Below are positions 1-8,163 of a stretch of 47,296 bases of DNA, in pieces. The first letter of the stretch is position 1; each line of letters starts with the position of its first letter. The DNA comes from Bradyrhizobium sp. LHD-71 (GTDB lineage: Bacteria > Pseudomonadota > Alphaproteobacteria > Rhizobiales > Xanthobacteraceae), in assembly GCF_031157255.1 (NCBI RefSeq), contig NZ_JAVIFX010000045.1, positions 1-47,296 of the forward strand, in the 5' to 3' direction. Position numbers and translations under genes: made by a program. The notes under the pieces are model-generated. The model worked only from the letters and a program-made list of their open reading frames with translations, ran no database searches and had not been told where the DNA came from.

Positions 1-99
1 AAACTCGCTCTCGTCGCCTGCGCCAGAAAGCTTCTCGTCTTCGCCAATACCATCCTCGCCCGAAGCACTCCTTGGATCAAATCCCCGGCCGCCGTTTAA
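1..99 (+). CDS. IS110-family transposase, C-terminal end (partial)
   Basis: The first 32 codons of the window read in frame 1 to a TAA at 97-99. The peptide contains LALVACARKLLVFANTIL followed by a TPW motif. This matches the conserved end of IS110/IS116/IS902 transposases (Transposase_20 domain), where a small-residue/ARKLL helix and a final PW are typical. Only the tail is inside the window, so whether the element is intact cannot be judged. Repeats begin right after the stop codon. Confidence 0.8.
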   Translation, partial: KLALVACARKLLVFANTILARSTPWIKSPAAV

Positions 100-401
100 T
101 GGTTGCTCGCAATGACGAGCTTCGCCTAGCCCCGGCGCAGCCCTCAGGGCGAAGCCGGATCGCAATGACGAGTTGTGTTGCTTCGCCCTGCCCGGCGTAG
201 ACGGAGACCTGTAGCCCGGATGAGCGGAGCGACATCCGGGGATGCTTGTCGCAGATTCAGCCCCGGGGTCGCTTCGCTCGCCCGGGCTACAGGTCTTCGG
301 CTCGCGGCACTTGGACGCTGCATTTTGCATTGACGGGGCGCGGCGGGCGGCGTCTCGTGGCTTCAAAAAAAGACACGATCACCAGAGGGAGACAACGACC
401 G
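100..401. repeat. Repeat-filled gap with a 'gtagcccgga' palindrome at 209-294
   Basis: No gene is visible between the transposase end and the first Bug receptor. Positions 209-294 form an imperfect palindrome: the left arm reads gtagcccggatgagcg and the right arm reads cgcccgggctac. Near 100-170 are degenerate pieces of the 'cgcaatgacgag' repeat. The Shine-Dalgarno sequence of the following gene (agaggga, about 385-391) closes the gap. Confidence 0.6.
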
Positions 402-1397
402 ATGAGGACGAGACTGGATCGCCGGACATTCCTTGCAGGCAGTGCTGCGGCGGCGACGCTGCCGGGACTTGGGGTGCGCGCGCGGGCGCAAGGGACGGCC
501 TACCCGAACAAGCCGATCAAGATCGTGGTCGGTTATCCGGCCGGCGGGCAGACCGACATCATCGGCCGCACCTATGGCGACTATGTCGGGCGGCAGCTCG
601 GCCAGCCGGTGGTGGTCGACATCAAGGCGGGCGCCGGCGGCATCATCGGCGCGGTGGAGGTGAAGCGCGCCGCACCCGACGGCTACACGCTGATGTGCAC
701 GATCTCGACGACGATGGTGCAGAACCGCGTGACGGTGAAGAACCTGCCCTATGACGCCGACAAGGATTTCGCGCTCATCTCGCTCCTGAGCCAGGTCGGG
801 CTCGTGATGGTGGCGAGCGAGAAGACGGGCGCGAAGACATTGCAGGAGTTCGTCGCCTACGCGAAGAAGGCCGACAAGGTGAGCATGGGCACCTATGCGG
901 CGGGCTCGACCGCGCACCTGATCATCGTCGAGCTCAACAAGCAGTATGGGCTCAACATCGAGGCGGTGCATTATCGCGGCGAGGCGCCGATGTGGACCGA
1001 CATCGCCGGCCAGACGCTGGATGCGGCGATCGGCAGCTACAACGCCGCGCTCGGCACGCTACAGAGCGGCCGCGGCAAGCCGATCGGCGCCACCGGCCTG
1101 CAGCGCCTGAGCGCACTGCCGGACACGCCGACGCTGGTGCAGCAAGGCGCGAAATCGAGGCTCTACGACCTGGTCGGCTTCACCTGCTTCGCCGCGCCTA
1201 CGGGCACGCCGATCGAGATCATCAAGAAGCTCTCCGACACCATCGTCGCCGGCGCATCCGACGCAAAGGTGCAGGAGACGCTGGCGACCTTCAACCTGAA
1301 CCCGCCGGTCCCTTATCAGCAGGCGCAGAAGCTCTTCGCCGAGCAGACACCACTGTGGGTCGAGTTCATGCAGGGCGTGGGGATGAAGCCGGAGTGA
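402..1397 (+). CDS. Bug-family (TctC-like) solute-binding protein, Tat signal
   Basis: This is a 331-residue periplasmic receptor of the tripartite tricarboxylate transporter (TTT/Bug) family. These proteins bind small carboxylates or related organic solutes in a Venus-flytrap fold. The chosen ATG at 402 follows an agagggag ribosome site and gives a twin-arginine signal (RRTFLAGS at residues 7-14) with likely cleavage after ARA near residue 29. The family signature YPNKPIKIVVGYPAGG follows directly, then APDGYTL and a GxxAHL-type region. An upstream in-frame GTG/ATG would add about 50 residues that look like repeat-derived noise. No TctA/TctB membrane genes lie nearby, so it is an orphan receptor. 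The ligand cannot be told from sequence. Confidence 0.93.
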   Translation: MRTRLDRRTFLAGSAAAATLPGLGVRARAQGTAYPNKPIKIVVGYPAGGQTDIIGRTYGDYVGRQLGQPVVVDIKAGAGGIIGAVEVKRAAPDGYTLMCTISTTMVQNRVTVKNLPYDADKDFALISLLSQVGLVMVASEKTGAKTLQEFVAYAKKADKVSMGTYAAGSTAHLIIVELNKQYGLNIEAVHYRGEAPMWTDIAGQTLDAAIGSYNAALGTLQSGRGKPIGATGLQRLSALPDTPTLVQQGAKSRLYDLVGFTCFAAPTGTPIEIIKKLSDTIVAGASDAKVQETLATFNLNPPVPYQQAQKLFAEQTPLWVEFMQGVGMKPE

Positions 1398-1420
1398 GGG
1401 ACCACGTTCCGCGCGAAAGG

Positions 1421-1536
1421 CGTCATTGCGAGGAGCGTCAGCGACGAAGCAATCCAGTCTGCACCGGATACGGACGCTGCGTTTTTTTTTGCGCGCTTCG
1501 CGCGGCTGGATTGCTTCGCTTCGCTCGCAATGACGG
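1421..1536. repeat. 'cattgcgag…caatccag' palindromic repeat, full copy
   Basis: A repeat of about 115 bp has inverted ends: gtcattgcgag…gaagcaatccag on the left and ctggattgcttcg…ctcgcaatgac on the right. Its core contains a T-run followed by gcgcgcttcgcgcggc. The same arrangement recurs at 4735-4844 and, with a different centre, at 31964-32089. Confidence 0.75.
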
Positions 1537-1564
1537 GGTGGCTTGCGCGGCGACGCCTCAGCCT

Positions 1565-1647
1565 CGTCATTGCGAGCCGCGGCGCGCCGCGGCAATCCAG
1601 GCTCCGCCGGTTACGGACGCTGCGTTTTTTGTTGCGGGCTTCGCGCG
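1565..1647. repeat. Truncated second copy of the 'cattgcgag…caatccag' repeat
   Basis: The left arm and core resemble the copy at 1421-1536: cattgcgag, then gcaatccag, then ggacgctgcgtttttt. The right arm is missing. With the preceding copy it fills most of the 442-bp gap between the Bug receptor and the L,D-transpeptidase. No gene is seen in the gap. Confidence 0.6.
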
Positions 1648-1839
1648 TGACCCCCGGGCCACAGCTCAAGGATTTCGGCGCCAGCTTCACCCGATCGTGA
1701 TGGGATTCCGGGAGCGGCATCCTGCAAAGGTCCGCTTCCATACCGATCGGTTATGCAGCTCATACCTCATCACCAGTGGACATGCGCGGCTCTTCAGCGA
1801 TACGTCAGATAGAGTGACTTGAGGGGAGAGATTCGTGCG

Positions 1840-2496
1840 ATGACCACGCGGCGTGCTTTGCTGATGATGATGGGTTCGGGCATGCTGGCCGGATGCACGT
1901 CACCGATGGCGGCGATCTCGGCATGGGATCCCGGCTATCGGCGGATGTATGCCGCGCTGGACGACGAGCCGTTTAGTGTGCCCGCTGTGGACCTCGACCG
2001 GGTCGACCCGAAATTCTGGCGGCGCGAGGTGTCCTTTCCCTCCTCACACCCGCGGGGCACCGTGATCGTCGACCCGGACGCGCGCTATGCCTATCTGGTG
2101 ACGGAGCGCGGCCGCGCCATCCGCTATGGCGTGGGTGTCGGCCGGGAGGAGGCCTTCAACTTTCGCGGCTCGGCCGTGATCGGCCACAAGGCGAAATGGC
2201 CGGGCTGGACGCCGACGGCGAACATGATCCGCCGCCAGCCCGAGCGCTATGCCAGATTTGCGGGCGGCCTGCCCGGCGGCCTCGAGAATCCGCTGGGCGC
2301 CCGCGCGCTCTATCTCTACCGCAACGGCCAGGACACGTATTACCGGCTGCACGGCACGGTGGAGCCCTGGACCATCGGCACCATGGTCTCCTCCGGCTGC
2401 GTCCGCTTCATGAACCAGGACATCATCGACCTGTATAACCGCGTTCCGAACGGGGCCAGGGTCGTGGTGATGCCCGCCTCGGACAGCGAGGCGTAG
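1840..2496 (+). CDS. L,D-transpeptidase (YkuD domain) lipoprotein
   Basis: This is a 218-residue exported enzyme that would form or remodel 3-3 peptidoglycan cross-links or attach proteins to peptidoglycan. A short signal peptide ends in the lipobox LAGC, with Cys19 as the lipidation site. The YkuD domain fills the rest: HGT (about residue 172) and the catalytic SSGCVRF with Cys187 and Arg189. The ATG at 1840 is chosen over an in-frame start at 1819 because gaggggagag lies at 1821-1830 and the signal peptide then starts MTTRR. It stands alone between repeat-filled gaps. A second, larger L,D-transpeptidase lies at 6337-7923. Confidence 0.93.
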   Translation: MTTRRALLMMMGSGMLAGCTSPMAAISAWDPGYRRMYAALDDEPFSVPAVDLDRVDPKFWRREVSFPSSHPRGTVIVDPDARYAYLVTERGRAIRYGVGVGREEAFNFRGSAVIGHKAKWPGWTPTANMIRRQPERYARFAGGLPGGLENPLGARALYLYRNGQDTYYRLHGTVEPWTIGTMVSSGCVRFMNQDIIDLYNRVPNGARVVVMPASDSEA

Positions 2497-2513
2497 GCGA
2501 CAGGCTCAGACCG

Positions 2514-2545
2514 TAGCCCGGATGAAGCGCAGCGAAATCCGGGGT
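2514..2545. repeat. Half copy of the 'gtagcccggatgagcg' repeat
   Basis: gtagcccggatgaagcgcag followed by cgaaatccgggg matches the left arm and turn of the repeat seen at 209-294. The right arm is absent. Confidence 0.6.
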
Positions 2546-2573
2546 CGGCGGCAGACAATTGCCAGTCCTAAGT

Positions 2574-2752
2574 CCCCTCTCCCCGCCGGGGAGAGGGTTA
2601 GGGTGAGGGGCCGTGGCACGCGCGGTCGTGGATGCGAGGGTGTCAGGTTCGAAATGACGGACTGACGCAGCTATGCGACACGATCCGTGTGACTGCCCCT
2701 CACCCCAACCCTCTCCCGCACGCGGGAGAGGGAGCGCGCCGAGTTCGGCGAA
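2574..2752. repeat. ~170-bp repeat with inverted ends, copy A
   Basis: The element starts with a hairpin, ccctctccccgccggggaga, followed by gggttagggtgagggg. A core of about 85 bp carries gtggcacgcg, gtcgtggatgcgag and ggactgacgcag. It ends with the inverse, cccctcaccccaaccctctc, and a second hairpin, then gcgcgccgagttcgg. Close copies lie at 20459-20636, 21816-21990 and 22332-22512. No open frame is conserved in the core. Confidence 0.8.
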
Positions 2753-2933
2753 ATCTTCGATCGCCCCATGTGCGATAGCCCCACCTTCGCGGCGACGACA
2801 CGAAAGTGTGGTTGCGACCAAGAAGCGCCTCGGCATGCACGATTGACGGTCCTAGTGACCGCCTTGATCACGCCGCGGTAATCGTGATCCTGACATGACC
2901 CGTCACAAGAACCTCAACCAAAGAGGCCAGGTC

Positions 2934-3911
2934 ATGATCAAGCGTCTTTTCTGCCTTCTCACGTGCGTTGTTATCGGCACGGCGAGCCCTGTCGCAGCGC
3001 AGTCTTATCCCGACAAGCCCATTCGATTCATCGTTCCGTTCACGCCGGGCGGCTCGACCGACGCGACGGCGCGCATTGTCGGTGAGGCGATGTCGGAGAT
3101 TCTCGGACAGCCGCTCGTCATCGAGAACCGGCCCGGTGCGGCGGCCACGCTCGGCATCGACATCGTCTCGAAATCCAAGCCGGATGGCTACACGCTCGGG
3201 GTCAGCGGCGTCGGCGCGACGGCGATCATTCCGATCATCGATCCGAAGCTCACCTATCATCCGTCGCGCGATCTCGACGTCATCGCCGGCCTCAACAGCG
3301 TCTACGGCGTCGTGGTCGCGGCACCTTCGCTCAAGCAGAACAGCATCAAGGAAGTGCTGGAGTTCGCGCGCGCCAACCCGGAGAAGGTCACCTATTCCAC
3401 GGCCGGCGTTGCCGGCCCGGCGCATCTGAATTTCGAGTATCTGCAGCAGCTCGCCGGCGTGAAGATGCTTCACGTCCCGTTTTCAGGAGACGTTCCGGCG
3501 ATCACCGCGGTGCTGACCGGCGACGTCAGCATGGCGGTCGTCGCGACCGCGTCCGCCACGCCGTTCATCGTCGATGGAAAACTGAAGGCGCTGGCCGCGA
3601 ACGGCCCGGGCACGGAGCGCATGAAGCTCCTGCCGGATCTTCTGTCGGTGCCGGAGCAGACCGGCTTCAAGGACTACGATCCGCACACCTGGAGCGTCCT
3701 GGTCTCTGCCAGAGGCACGCCGCCTGACGTCATCAAGATCCTGAACAAGGCCGTCAACGAAGCGCTCGCCAGGCCGGACGTGAGGGAGAAGCTGGAGAAG
3801 CTCGGCCTGCGGCCGTTGCCCGGCGATGTGCAGTGGGCGCAGGAGTTTGTGCAGAAGCAGATCGCGGAGAAGAAGCGGATCATCGATCAGATCGGCCTCA
3901 AGCGCGAGTAA
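2934..3911 (+). CDS. Bug-family (TctC-like) solute-binding protein
   Basis: This is a 325-residue periplasmic binding protein of the Bug/TTT family. A Sec-type signal peptide (MIKRLFCLLTCVVIG, cleavage near AAQ at about residue 22) precedes the signature SYPDKPIRFIVPFTPGGSTD. KPDGYTL and a PAHLNFEYL region follow in the usual order. The ATG at 2934 is preferred because aagaggccagg sits just upstream; an in-frame ATG at 2895 would add 13 polar residues before the signal. It lies 437 bp after the L,D-transpeptidase behind a repeat, and no transporter membrane subunits are adjacent. It has a Sec-type signal, unlike the receptor at 402. Confidence 0.92.
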   Translation: MIKRLFCLLTCVVIGTASPVAAQSYPDKPIRFIVPFTPGGSTDATARIVGEAMSEILGQPLVIENRPGAAATLGIDIVSKSKPDGYTLGVSGVGATAIIPIIDPKLTYHPSRDLDVIAGLNSVYGVVVAAPSLKQNSIKEVLEFARANPEKVTYSTAGVAGPAHLNFEYLQQLAGVKMLHVPFSGDVPAITAVLTGDVSMAVVATASATPFIVDGKLKALAANGPGTERMKLLPDLLSVPEQTGFKDYDPHTWSVLVSARGTPPDVIKILNKAVNEALARPDVREKLEKLGLRPLPGDVQWAQEFVQKQIAEKKRIIDQIGLKRE

Positions 3912-3955
3912 AGCCAATCAAACGATTACGCCCTTCGCGCACCCGCTGGACAAAT

Positions 3956-3982
3956 CGCTTCGCCTTGCGAGAAGGCGAAGCG
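3956..3982. terminator. Hairpin between convergent genes
   Basis: An 11-bp perfect stem (cgcttcgcctt / aaggcgaagcg, loop gcgag) lies between the stop of the Bug gene (3911) and the stop of the opposing gene (4002). It lacks a T-run, so it could be a repeat fragment rather than a true intrinsic terminator. Confidence 0.4.
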
Positions 3983-4001
3983 GATCGCAATGAAGCGCTC
4001 T

Positions 4002-4394
4002 TTAGTGCGAACTGTTTGCGAAGGCCATGCGGCTCGCGCCGTGCGGATTCACGATCGTGTAGCCGGCGATCGAGCGATGATGCAGTCGCGTCTGCCGGCC
4101 GCCGCTGTTGGCATCGTACACCAGCCACGTCGAGCCACTCACGGGCTGCTTGAGGACGAACACATGTCCGCGCCGCACGGCGACCATGTTGTGGGCCGGC
4201 GCAGTGCGCGGAAACCTGAACCAGTTCTTCGCGAGAAACAGCTCGCGCACGGGCCGGCCGAACAGATGGACCGAAGCTCCGCAGCCGCAGAACGCACGCC
4301 GTGGGCAGCCTTCAGGATGCCGGAGAATTTGCGCGTGGAGTTCGAGGGGCAAAAAAGTCAAGCAAAAGACTACGCAGAAAAATACGCGACGCAC
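4002..4394 (-). CDS. Conserved secreted hypothetical protein
   Basis: This 130-residue protein has a clear signal peptide (RRVFFCVVFCLTFLPLELHA). The body is compact, with GCPRRAFCGCGASV, LFLAKNWFRFPR, a YDANSGGRQTR segment and a C-terminal IVNPHGA. I recall similar small exported proteins of unknown function from Bradyrhizobium-like genomes, but no named domain. The three clustered cysteines suggest disulfides in the periplasm. The start is taken as the GTG at 4394, which follows aaaggaa at good spacing; a GTG at 4415 in the same frame is the alternative. It is convergent with the Bug receptor and has no partner gene. Confidence 0.7.
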   Translation of the reverse strand: MRRVFFCVVFCLTFLPLELHAQILRHPEGCPRRAFCGCGASVHLFGRPVRELFLAKNWFRFPRTAPAHNMVAVRRGHVFVLKQPVSGSTWLVYDANSGGRQTRLHHRSIAGYTIVNPHGASRMAFANSSH

Positions 4395-4634
4395 GGCACT
4401 TCCTTTACGCAACACACACTGAACACAAACTCACGAGATGCTTTGGGGCCCTGGAACTGGACGAAAATATGACGCCGGCGAGTGGGCAGCGGCGTGGGCC
4501 GCGCGATGCATGCGGCCATTCGTCAGCGTCAATGCTCGCTCAACGTACGATGCGCGTGCACGCGTCGATGGGCAGGTCTGCTAAATGAGTGATGAGAGAA
4601 GATCAGGTTCGTCGCAACCACACTTGCGTCGTCG
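4395..4634. other. Gap upstream of the secreted hypothetical protein
   Basis: No gene is recognised here. The stretch 4330-4480 is locally less GC-rich and should contain the promoter of the leftward gene at 4002-4394. Small open frames read poorly and have no ribosome sites. Confidence 0.4.
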
Positions 4635-4639
4635 TTCAG

Positions 4640-4727
4640 CCTGTAGCCCGGATGAGCGAAGCGACATCCGGGATGCTTCGCGGAGAGTCAGCCCCGGATA
4701 TCGCTTCGCTCATCCGGGCTACGGACT
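4640..4727. repeat. 'gtagcccggatgagcg' palindromic repeat, full copy
   Basis: The left arm gtagcccggatgagcgaagc is mirrored by the right arm gcttcgctcatccgggctac, separated by about 45 bp. It closely resembles the copy at 209-294. Confidence 0.75.
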
Positions 4728-4734
4728 TCGCTCC

Positions 4735-4844
4735 GTCATTGCGAGCGAAGCGAAGCAATCCAGTCTGAGCCGGACACGGATGCCGCGCTTTTCTTTGCGC
4801 GCTTCGCGCGGCTGGATTGCTTCGCTGTGCTCCTCGCAATGACG
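4735..4844. repeat. 'cattgcgag…caatccag' palindromic repeat
   Basis: It has the same ends and T-run/gcgcgcttcgcgcggc core as 1421-1536. It ends five bases before the stop codon of the leftward peptidase gene, so it may act as that gene's 3' structure. Confidence 0.75.
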
Positions 4845-4849
4845 ATCAT

Positions 4850-6001
4850 TCAACGCAAGCGCTCTGCACCAACGATGTTGATGTTGCGGTTGTTCGTTTT
4901 CGCCACGCTGCGATCGGGCTGCGCGGCCGGCTTCTTTGCATCCGCTTCCGCAGTTTGAGTCTTCGCTCCTCTGCGAGAGGCATATTCCTTGCCATCGATC
5001 GGCGCCACATGCGGCGGATCCTTGTGGAGATACGGTCGGCCTATTCCGAACTGCAACTCGTTGGCGTCGATCCACTCCCACAAGGCGACCGTGGAAAGCC
5101 ATCGCTGCCCTTTTGTCGCGCCTTTGACGCTCACGACATCCGCCGCAACGCCTTTGCCATAGCCGCCGCGCAAGCTGCCGCCGTGGAACGATCTGTTGGA
5201 CGCAGCCTTCATTCCGCTTGCGATCGACTGACGATAATCGTCGCGGAAGCCGCTGGTGATGCCGGGCGCCAGCCCCGCCTTCTCAGCGGCGCGAAGCACA
5301 TGAAACAGCTTCAGCTTGAAGCGGGGATCCATGCCGCCGATCACATAGTCCATCATCGGCATGCCGGCTTTTTCCGCCGCCTTCGGATCCTTCCAGGTGA
5401 AATCCTCCTCGACGAGCCTGGTGAAGCGTCTGGAGACCGTCACCGTCTTGCGCTTCTTCTTGACCTTCACCTTCCTCCACTCGAACTCCTTCCTGGTGTC
5501 GACCTTGGCCGTGCGCTGGTAGAGCGCCCACAGGTAATGATCGACACAGACGTCGAGCACGAAGCATTCGTCGAGAAGCTCGATCGCGCTCACAGCCTCA
5601 TCGCCACGCTCATCGTCATCTGGCACCGGATCAGGCGTGCTCGCCGGCGCCATCTCTACGGGCGGTGATTCAGGCGGCAGGATCTGCGACGTCTCGGGCA
5701 ATGCGGCGATGGCGATCGATCCCGGCTTGTCCGAGTCCGCCGTTGCGTCGATGGCCGGCGCCGTCACCAGCTCGGGCACCGCCGTTGCATCGGCGCTGGC
5801 AACCACGGTGCTGCCCATTGCGGGTGCCGGCGGTGTATCCACGCGCTCGGCGTCGGCGGCCACGGAGGCTGCGTGGCGCTCCTCGATCGGCTTTACAGTG
5901 GTGATGTCGGCAGAATTGAAACCGGCAAGTGACGCGGCAACCAGGCCCACGAGCACGCAAGACGTCGCTGCCGATGTCGGAAATCGCTGCGGGTTCATCA
6001 T
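4850..6001 (-). CDS. M15-like (DD-peptidase/hedgehog fold) exported protein
   Basis: This is a 383-residue protein with an N-terminal membrane/signal segment (CVLVGLVAASLAGF). A low-complexity Ala/Pro-rich linker runs to about residue 130. The C-terminal catalytic-like domain has SGFRDDYRQ, then SFHGGS…GGYGKGVAADVV and a final LHKDPPHVAP. The H-x(n)-D pair and the late His fit zinc ligands of the M15 peptidase superfamily, which cleaves peptidoglycan stem peptides. A basic Lys/Arg-rich stretch (KVKVKKKRKTVTV) lies before it. The start is ambiguous: tandem ATGs at 6001 and 5998, or an ATG at 6034 with no ribosome site. It is divergent from the L,D-transpeptidase at 6337, so a shared cell-wall role is plausible but inferred. 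Confidence 0.8.
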   Translation of the reverse strand: MMNPQRFPTSAATSCVLVGLVAASLAGFNSADITTVKPIEERHAASVAADAERVDTPPAPAMGSTVVASADATAVPELVTAPAIDATADSDKPGSIAIAALPETSQILPPESPPVEMAPASTPDPVPDDDERGDEAVSAIELLDECFVLDVCVDHYLWALYQRTAKVDTRKEFEWRKVKVKKKRKTVTVSRRFTRLVEEDFTWKDPKAAEKAGMPMMDYVIGGMDPRFKLKLFHVLRAAEKAGLAPGITSGFRDDYRQSIASGMKAASNRSFHGGSLRGGYGKGVAADVVSVKGATKGQRWLSTVALWEWIDANELQFGIGRPYLHKDPPHVAPIDGKEYASRRGAKTQTAEADAKKPAAQPDRSVAKTNNRNINIVGAERLR

Positions 6002-6336
6002 CCCGATCGCCCCCAACGGCTCCAGCTGAGCCATGATGCACGGTCAAGCGGGCTGATTCTTTTGGCCAAAATAGGAACAAACAATGAAGGAACGGCCTGT
6101 CATCGTTCTTTTGCAAAAAGTGTTGCCCGAATGTAACGCGCGCTAGGCCAAAGGCCGACGGCGGCGCCGGCGGCAAACACCGGTTGCACGAAGGTGCTCG
6201 TGCCGAAGGCGGAAATCTCGATGTTTCGCGTGCCCGGACCGGATGAGAAAGCGGTATGGTCGTGCCGGCGAACCCCAAAAAAAACGTGTTTCGACACTAC
6301 TCGACTTAAGGGCGGGTCTTTCAACCGGGGTGTGAG
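6002..6336. promoter_or_regulatory. Divergent intergenic region between two cell-wall genes
   Basis: This 335-bp gap separates the leftward M15-like gene and the rightward L,D-transpeptidase and must hold both promoters. It contains short A/T-rich stretches (around 6055-6125 and 6280-6310). I could not assign a convincing -35/-10 pair. Confidence 0.4.
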
Positions 6337-7923
6337 ATGGCAGATCGATTGACGCCGGCGCGGGCCACCGTGGCGATGCGGCGTCGTGGACTTTCCGTTG
6401 CAACCATGCTCGCGGCGACGGCCGCGTTGATGCCATCCGCCTTGATGCCATCTCCTGCCGGCGCCGCCCCGAAGCAGGCCGCCAGCGAGGCGACGGCGCC
6501 GCGCCATGCGGGCGAGCCGATCATGGCGATCGTGTCGATCAAGAGCCAGCAGGTGACGCTCTTCGACGCCGAGGGCTGGATCATGCGCGCGCCGGTGTCG
6601 ACCGGCACCAAGGGCCGCGAGACGCCGGCCGGCGTCTTCGCCCTGGTCGAGAAGAAAGAGGACCACCGCTCGAACATGTATGACGATGCCTGGATGCCGC
6701 ACATGCAGCGCATCACCTGGAACGGCATCGCGCTGCATGGCGGGCCGCTGCCGGGATATGCGGCGTCGCACGGCTGCGTGCGGATGCCCTTCGACTTTGC
6801 GGAACGGCTGTTCGACAAGACGCGGCTCGGGATGCGGGTGATCATCTCGCCGATCGACGCGGCACCGGTCGACTTTTCCCACCCGGCGCTGTTCGTGCCG
6901 AAGGCGGAAGCGCTCGCCGCCGTGCCGGCGCGTGCCGAGACGCTTTCGCGCGAAGCCGACGAGGCCGCGCGGGCCGCCGACGAGGCGAAGAAAGCCGCCG
7001 CGAAAGCGCCACGCGAGGCAGCAGCGCTGACCGCATCGCTGCGCAAGCTGGAGCGGCTGAAGGCCCGCGCCGACGCCGACCTCGCCGCAATCGACAAGGC
7101 GATCGCCGCCGCGAAGACGGACGAGGCCAGGGCGCAGGCCGAGGAGAAAAAGCAGAAGGCCGCCGCGAAGGCCGAGGAGCTGGCGACGCAGCTCGACGCC
7201 GCGAGGGGCGACACGAAGGCGAAGCTCGACGCCATCGCCGGCGCCAAGGAGGCCGCCAAAATGGCCGCGGCCAGGAAGACCGAGACGGCCAAGGCCGCGA
7301 CCGAGGCGAAGCTCGCGCTCGAGCCGGTGCAGGTCTACATCAGCCGCGCGACGCAGACGCTTTATGTGCGGCGCGCGACGCGCAAGCCGTGGCCGGACGG
7401 CGGTGAGGTGTTCGACGCGACGATCGAAGTGCCGGTGAAGATCCGCAATCCCGACCAGCCGATCGGCACGCATGTGTTCACGGCGATGGCGCAGCACGAC
7501 AAGGGCCTGCGCTGGAGCGCGGTGACGATCGACACCGGCGACAACGCCAAGAGCGCGCTCGACCGCATCACCATCCCGCAGGACCTGATCGACCGCATCG
7601 CGCCGACGGCCTTGCCGCGCTCCTCGATCATCGTCTCGGACGAGCCCTTGAGCACCGAGACCAACTATCGCACCGAGTTCGTCGCCGTGCTGAGCAACCA
7701 GCCCCAAGGCGGCTTCATCACGCGCAAGCCGACACCCGTTGCTCCCATGGAGAGCGACACCTGGGCCGACAACGGCTGGGGCAATGGCTGGGGCAACGGC
7801 GGCTGGGACAACCGAGGCTGGGGCAACGACAACGGCTTCTTCCAGCGCGACCCAGCCCCGAGACAACGACGCGGCGGCGCGGCGGGGCAGAACAGTTATC
7901 GGGGGGAACAGGGCTGGTGGTAG
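6337..7923 (+). CDS. L,D-transpeptidase (YkuD) with coiled coil and second degenerate domain
   Basis: This 528-residue exported protein has a signal peptide (to about residue 44) followed by a YkuD domain at about 60-180. The catalytic motif is HGG (His134) and SHGCVRM (Cys147, Arg149). From about 190 to 330 is a long Ala/Lys/Glu-rich coiled coil. Residues 330-460 resemble a second YkuD-like fold (VYISRATQTLYVRR…PIGTHVFTAM) without any catalytic cysteine. The tail is a Gly/Trp/Asn repeat (GWGNGWGNGGWDNRGWGN) ending in Trp-Trp. L,D-transpeptidases normally span 150-350 residues, so this one is enlarged, perhaps to reach across the periplasm or bind the wall. The start ATG follows ggggtgtgag. 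Confidence 0.9.
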   Translation: MADRLTPARATVAMRRRGLSVATMLAATAALMPSALMPSPAGAAPKQAASEATAPRHAGEPIMAIVSIKSQQVTLFDAEGWIMRAPVSTGTKGRETPAGVFALVEKKEDHRSNMYDDAWMPHMQRITWNGIALHGGPLPGYAASHGCVRMPFDFAERLFDKTRLGMRVIISPIDAAPVDFSHPALFVPKAEALAAVPARAETLSREADEAARAADEAKKAAAKAPREAAALTASLRKLERLKARADADLAAIDKAIAAAKTDEARAQAEEKKQKAAAKAEELATQLDAARGDTKAKLDAIAGAKEAAKMAAARKTETAKAATEAKLALEPVQVYISRATQTLYVRRATRKPWPDGGEVFDATIEVPVKIRNPDQPIGTHVFTAMAQHDKGLRWSAVTIDTGDNAKSALDRITIPQDLIDRIAPTALPRSSIIVSDEPLSTETNYRTEFVAVLSNQPQGGFITRKPTPVAPMESDTWADNGWGNGWGNGGWDNRGWGNDNGFFQRDPAPRQRRGGAAGQNSYRGEQGWW

Positions 7924-8163
7924 GGGCCGCGATATGCTGTGTGCTGATCGCGTGGCTGCGCAGAGGTATTTCCGAACCCCAATCACGAAACACGAAGTCC
8001 GCACTGCGACCGTGAGCGGACATTGACGGCATGTCAGCAACCTGAGATTCGACGTATGGAATTTCGGCAGCTTTGCGTAAACGGCAACGCCTCATCCTGC
8101 GCCGAGTAAACCTGAACTCGTTCAAAGCTGGCGTGACGCCGGTTAACGCGCACAAAGGAATTG

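Noticed and set aside
4585-4842. Small rightward frame over the two repeats before the M15-like gene
   Set aside because: The codons come entirely from palindromic repeats and the same reading occurs wherever the repeats do.
6100-8040. 646-codon leftward frame antisense to the large L,D-transpeptidase
   Set aside because: It is rich in Arg/Gly/His as expected for the mirror of a GC-rich gene, has no recognisable motif, and the plus-strand gene has a full catalytic domain and signal peptide.
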